From JBFJWU01 sp041623475 [NCBI: bacterium] (GTDB lineage Bacteria; J088), in NCBI GenBank assembly GCA_041623475.1, contig JBFJWU010000050.1, positions 1 to 13,801 of the forward strand: DNA of 13,801 bases, in the 5' to 3' direction. Under the pieces are notes generated by a model, which did not search any database, had not been told where the DNA came from, and saw only the letters and a program-made list of their open reading frames with translations. Below are positions 13,758-13,801 of this stretch, piece by piece. Each line of letters starts with the position of its first letter. The first letter of the stretch is position 1. The position numbers and the translations under genes were made by a program.

Positions 13758-13801
13758 AAGGTCATTATTGTACGAGGGTCGCCCGGGCCCGTGGGGCCGC
13801 C

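Noticed and set aside
13757-13775. TACAAT (13772-13767, minus) as a -10 for a leaderless sppA transcript
   Set aside because: No -35 or extended -10 is present and the frame is open through it to the window edge, so it may simply be coding.

Overview
This GC-rich window carries ten or eleven tightly packed bacterial genes, mostly envelope lipoproteins and CoA-linked lipid enzymes. The lipobox signal peptides, YceI protein, SppA and lipoprotein gamma-glutamyltransferase point to a diderm bacterium. A member of the Pseudomonadota (perhaps Gammaproteobacteria) is my best guess, but there is no rRNA or marker gene to confirm it. No tRNA, rRNA, CRISPR array or transposase gene was seen.

Layout. 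(1) 1-821, minus: 5' part of an alpha/beta hydrolase that runs off the left edge. (2) 935-1870, plus: soluble class III nucleotidyl cyclase, divergent from the hydrolase. A 24-bp perfect palindrome lies between them. (3) 1871-2540: non-coding region full of dispersed repeats, ending in a second copy of the palindrome core. (4) 2578-4214, plus: a two-gene operon of a DUF35 (zinc ribbon/OB-fold) protein and a thiolase-like protein, stop and start overlapping. (5) 4215-4731: a second non-coding block with the same order of repeat elements as block 3. (6) 4732-5781, minus: a lipoprotein with all the copper ligands of the PHM/dopamine beta-hydroxylase family. (7) 5782-6137: non-coding, with a third copy of one repeat. 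(8) 6138-10316, plus: probable five-gene operon of crotonase, esterase lipoprotein, HpnA-like SDR, YceI-like protein and a small lipoprotein. (9) 10354-13757, minus: SppA-like S49 peptidase followed by gamma-glutamyltransferase, overlapping by 4 nt and convergent with block 8.

How the parts may work together. The DUF35/thiolase pair, the crotonase, the SDR and the hydrolases suggest CoA-dependent processing of a hydrophobic substrate such as a steroid, terpenoid or fatty acid. The identical operator core before the hydrolase and before the DUF35/thiolase operon suggests one repressor, not encoded here, controls both; this is inference. The ggt-sppA pair looks like separate envelope housekeeping.

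Most notable: the shared operator pair, the complete PHM-type copper site in a bacterial lipoprotein, a cyclase lacking the usual transition-state Asn, a composite intergenic repeat with a covarying stem-loop, and a possible AUA start codon.
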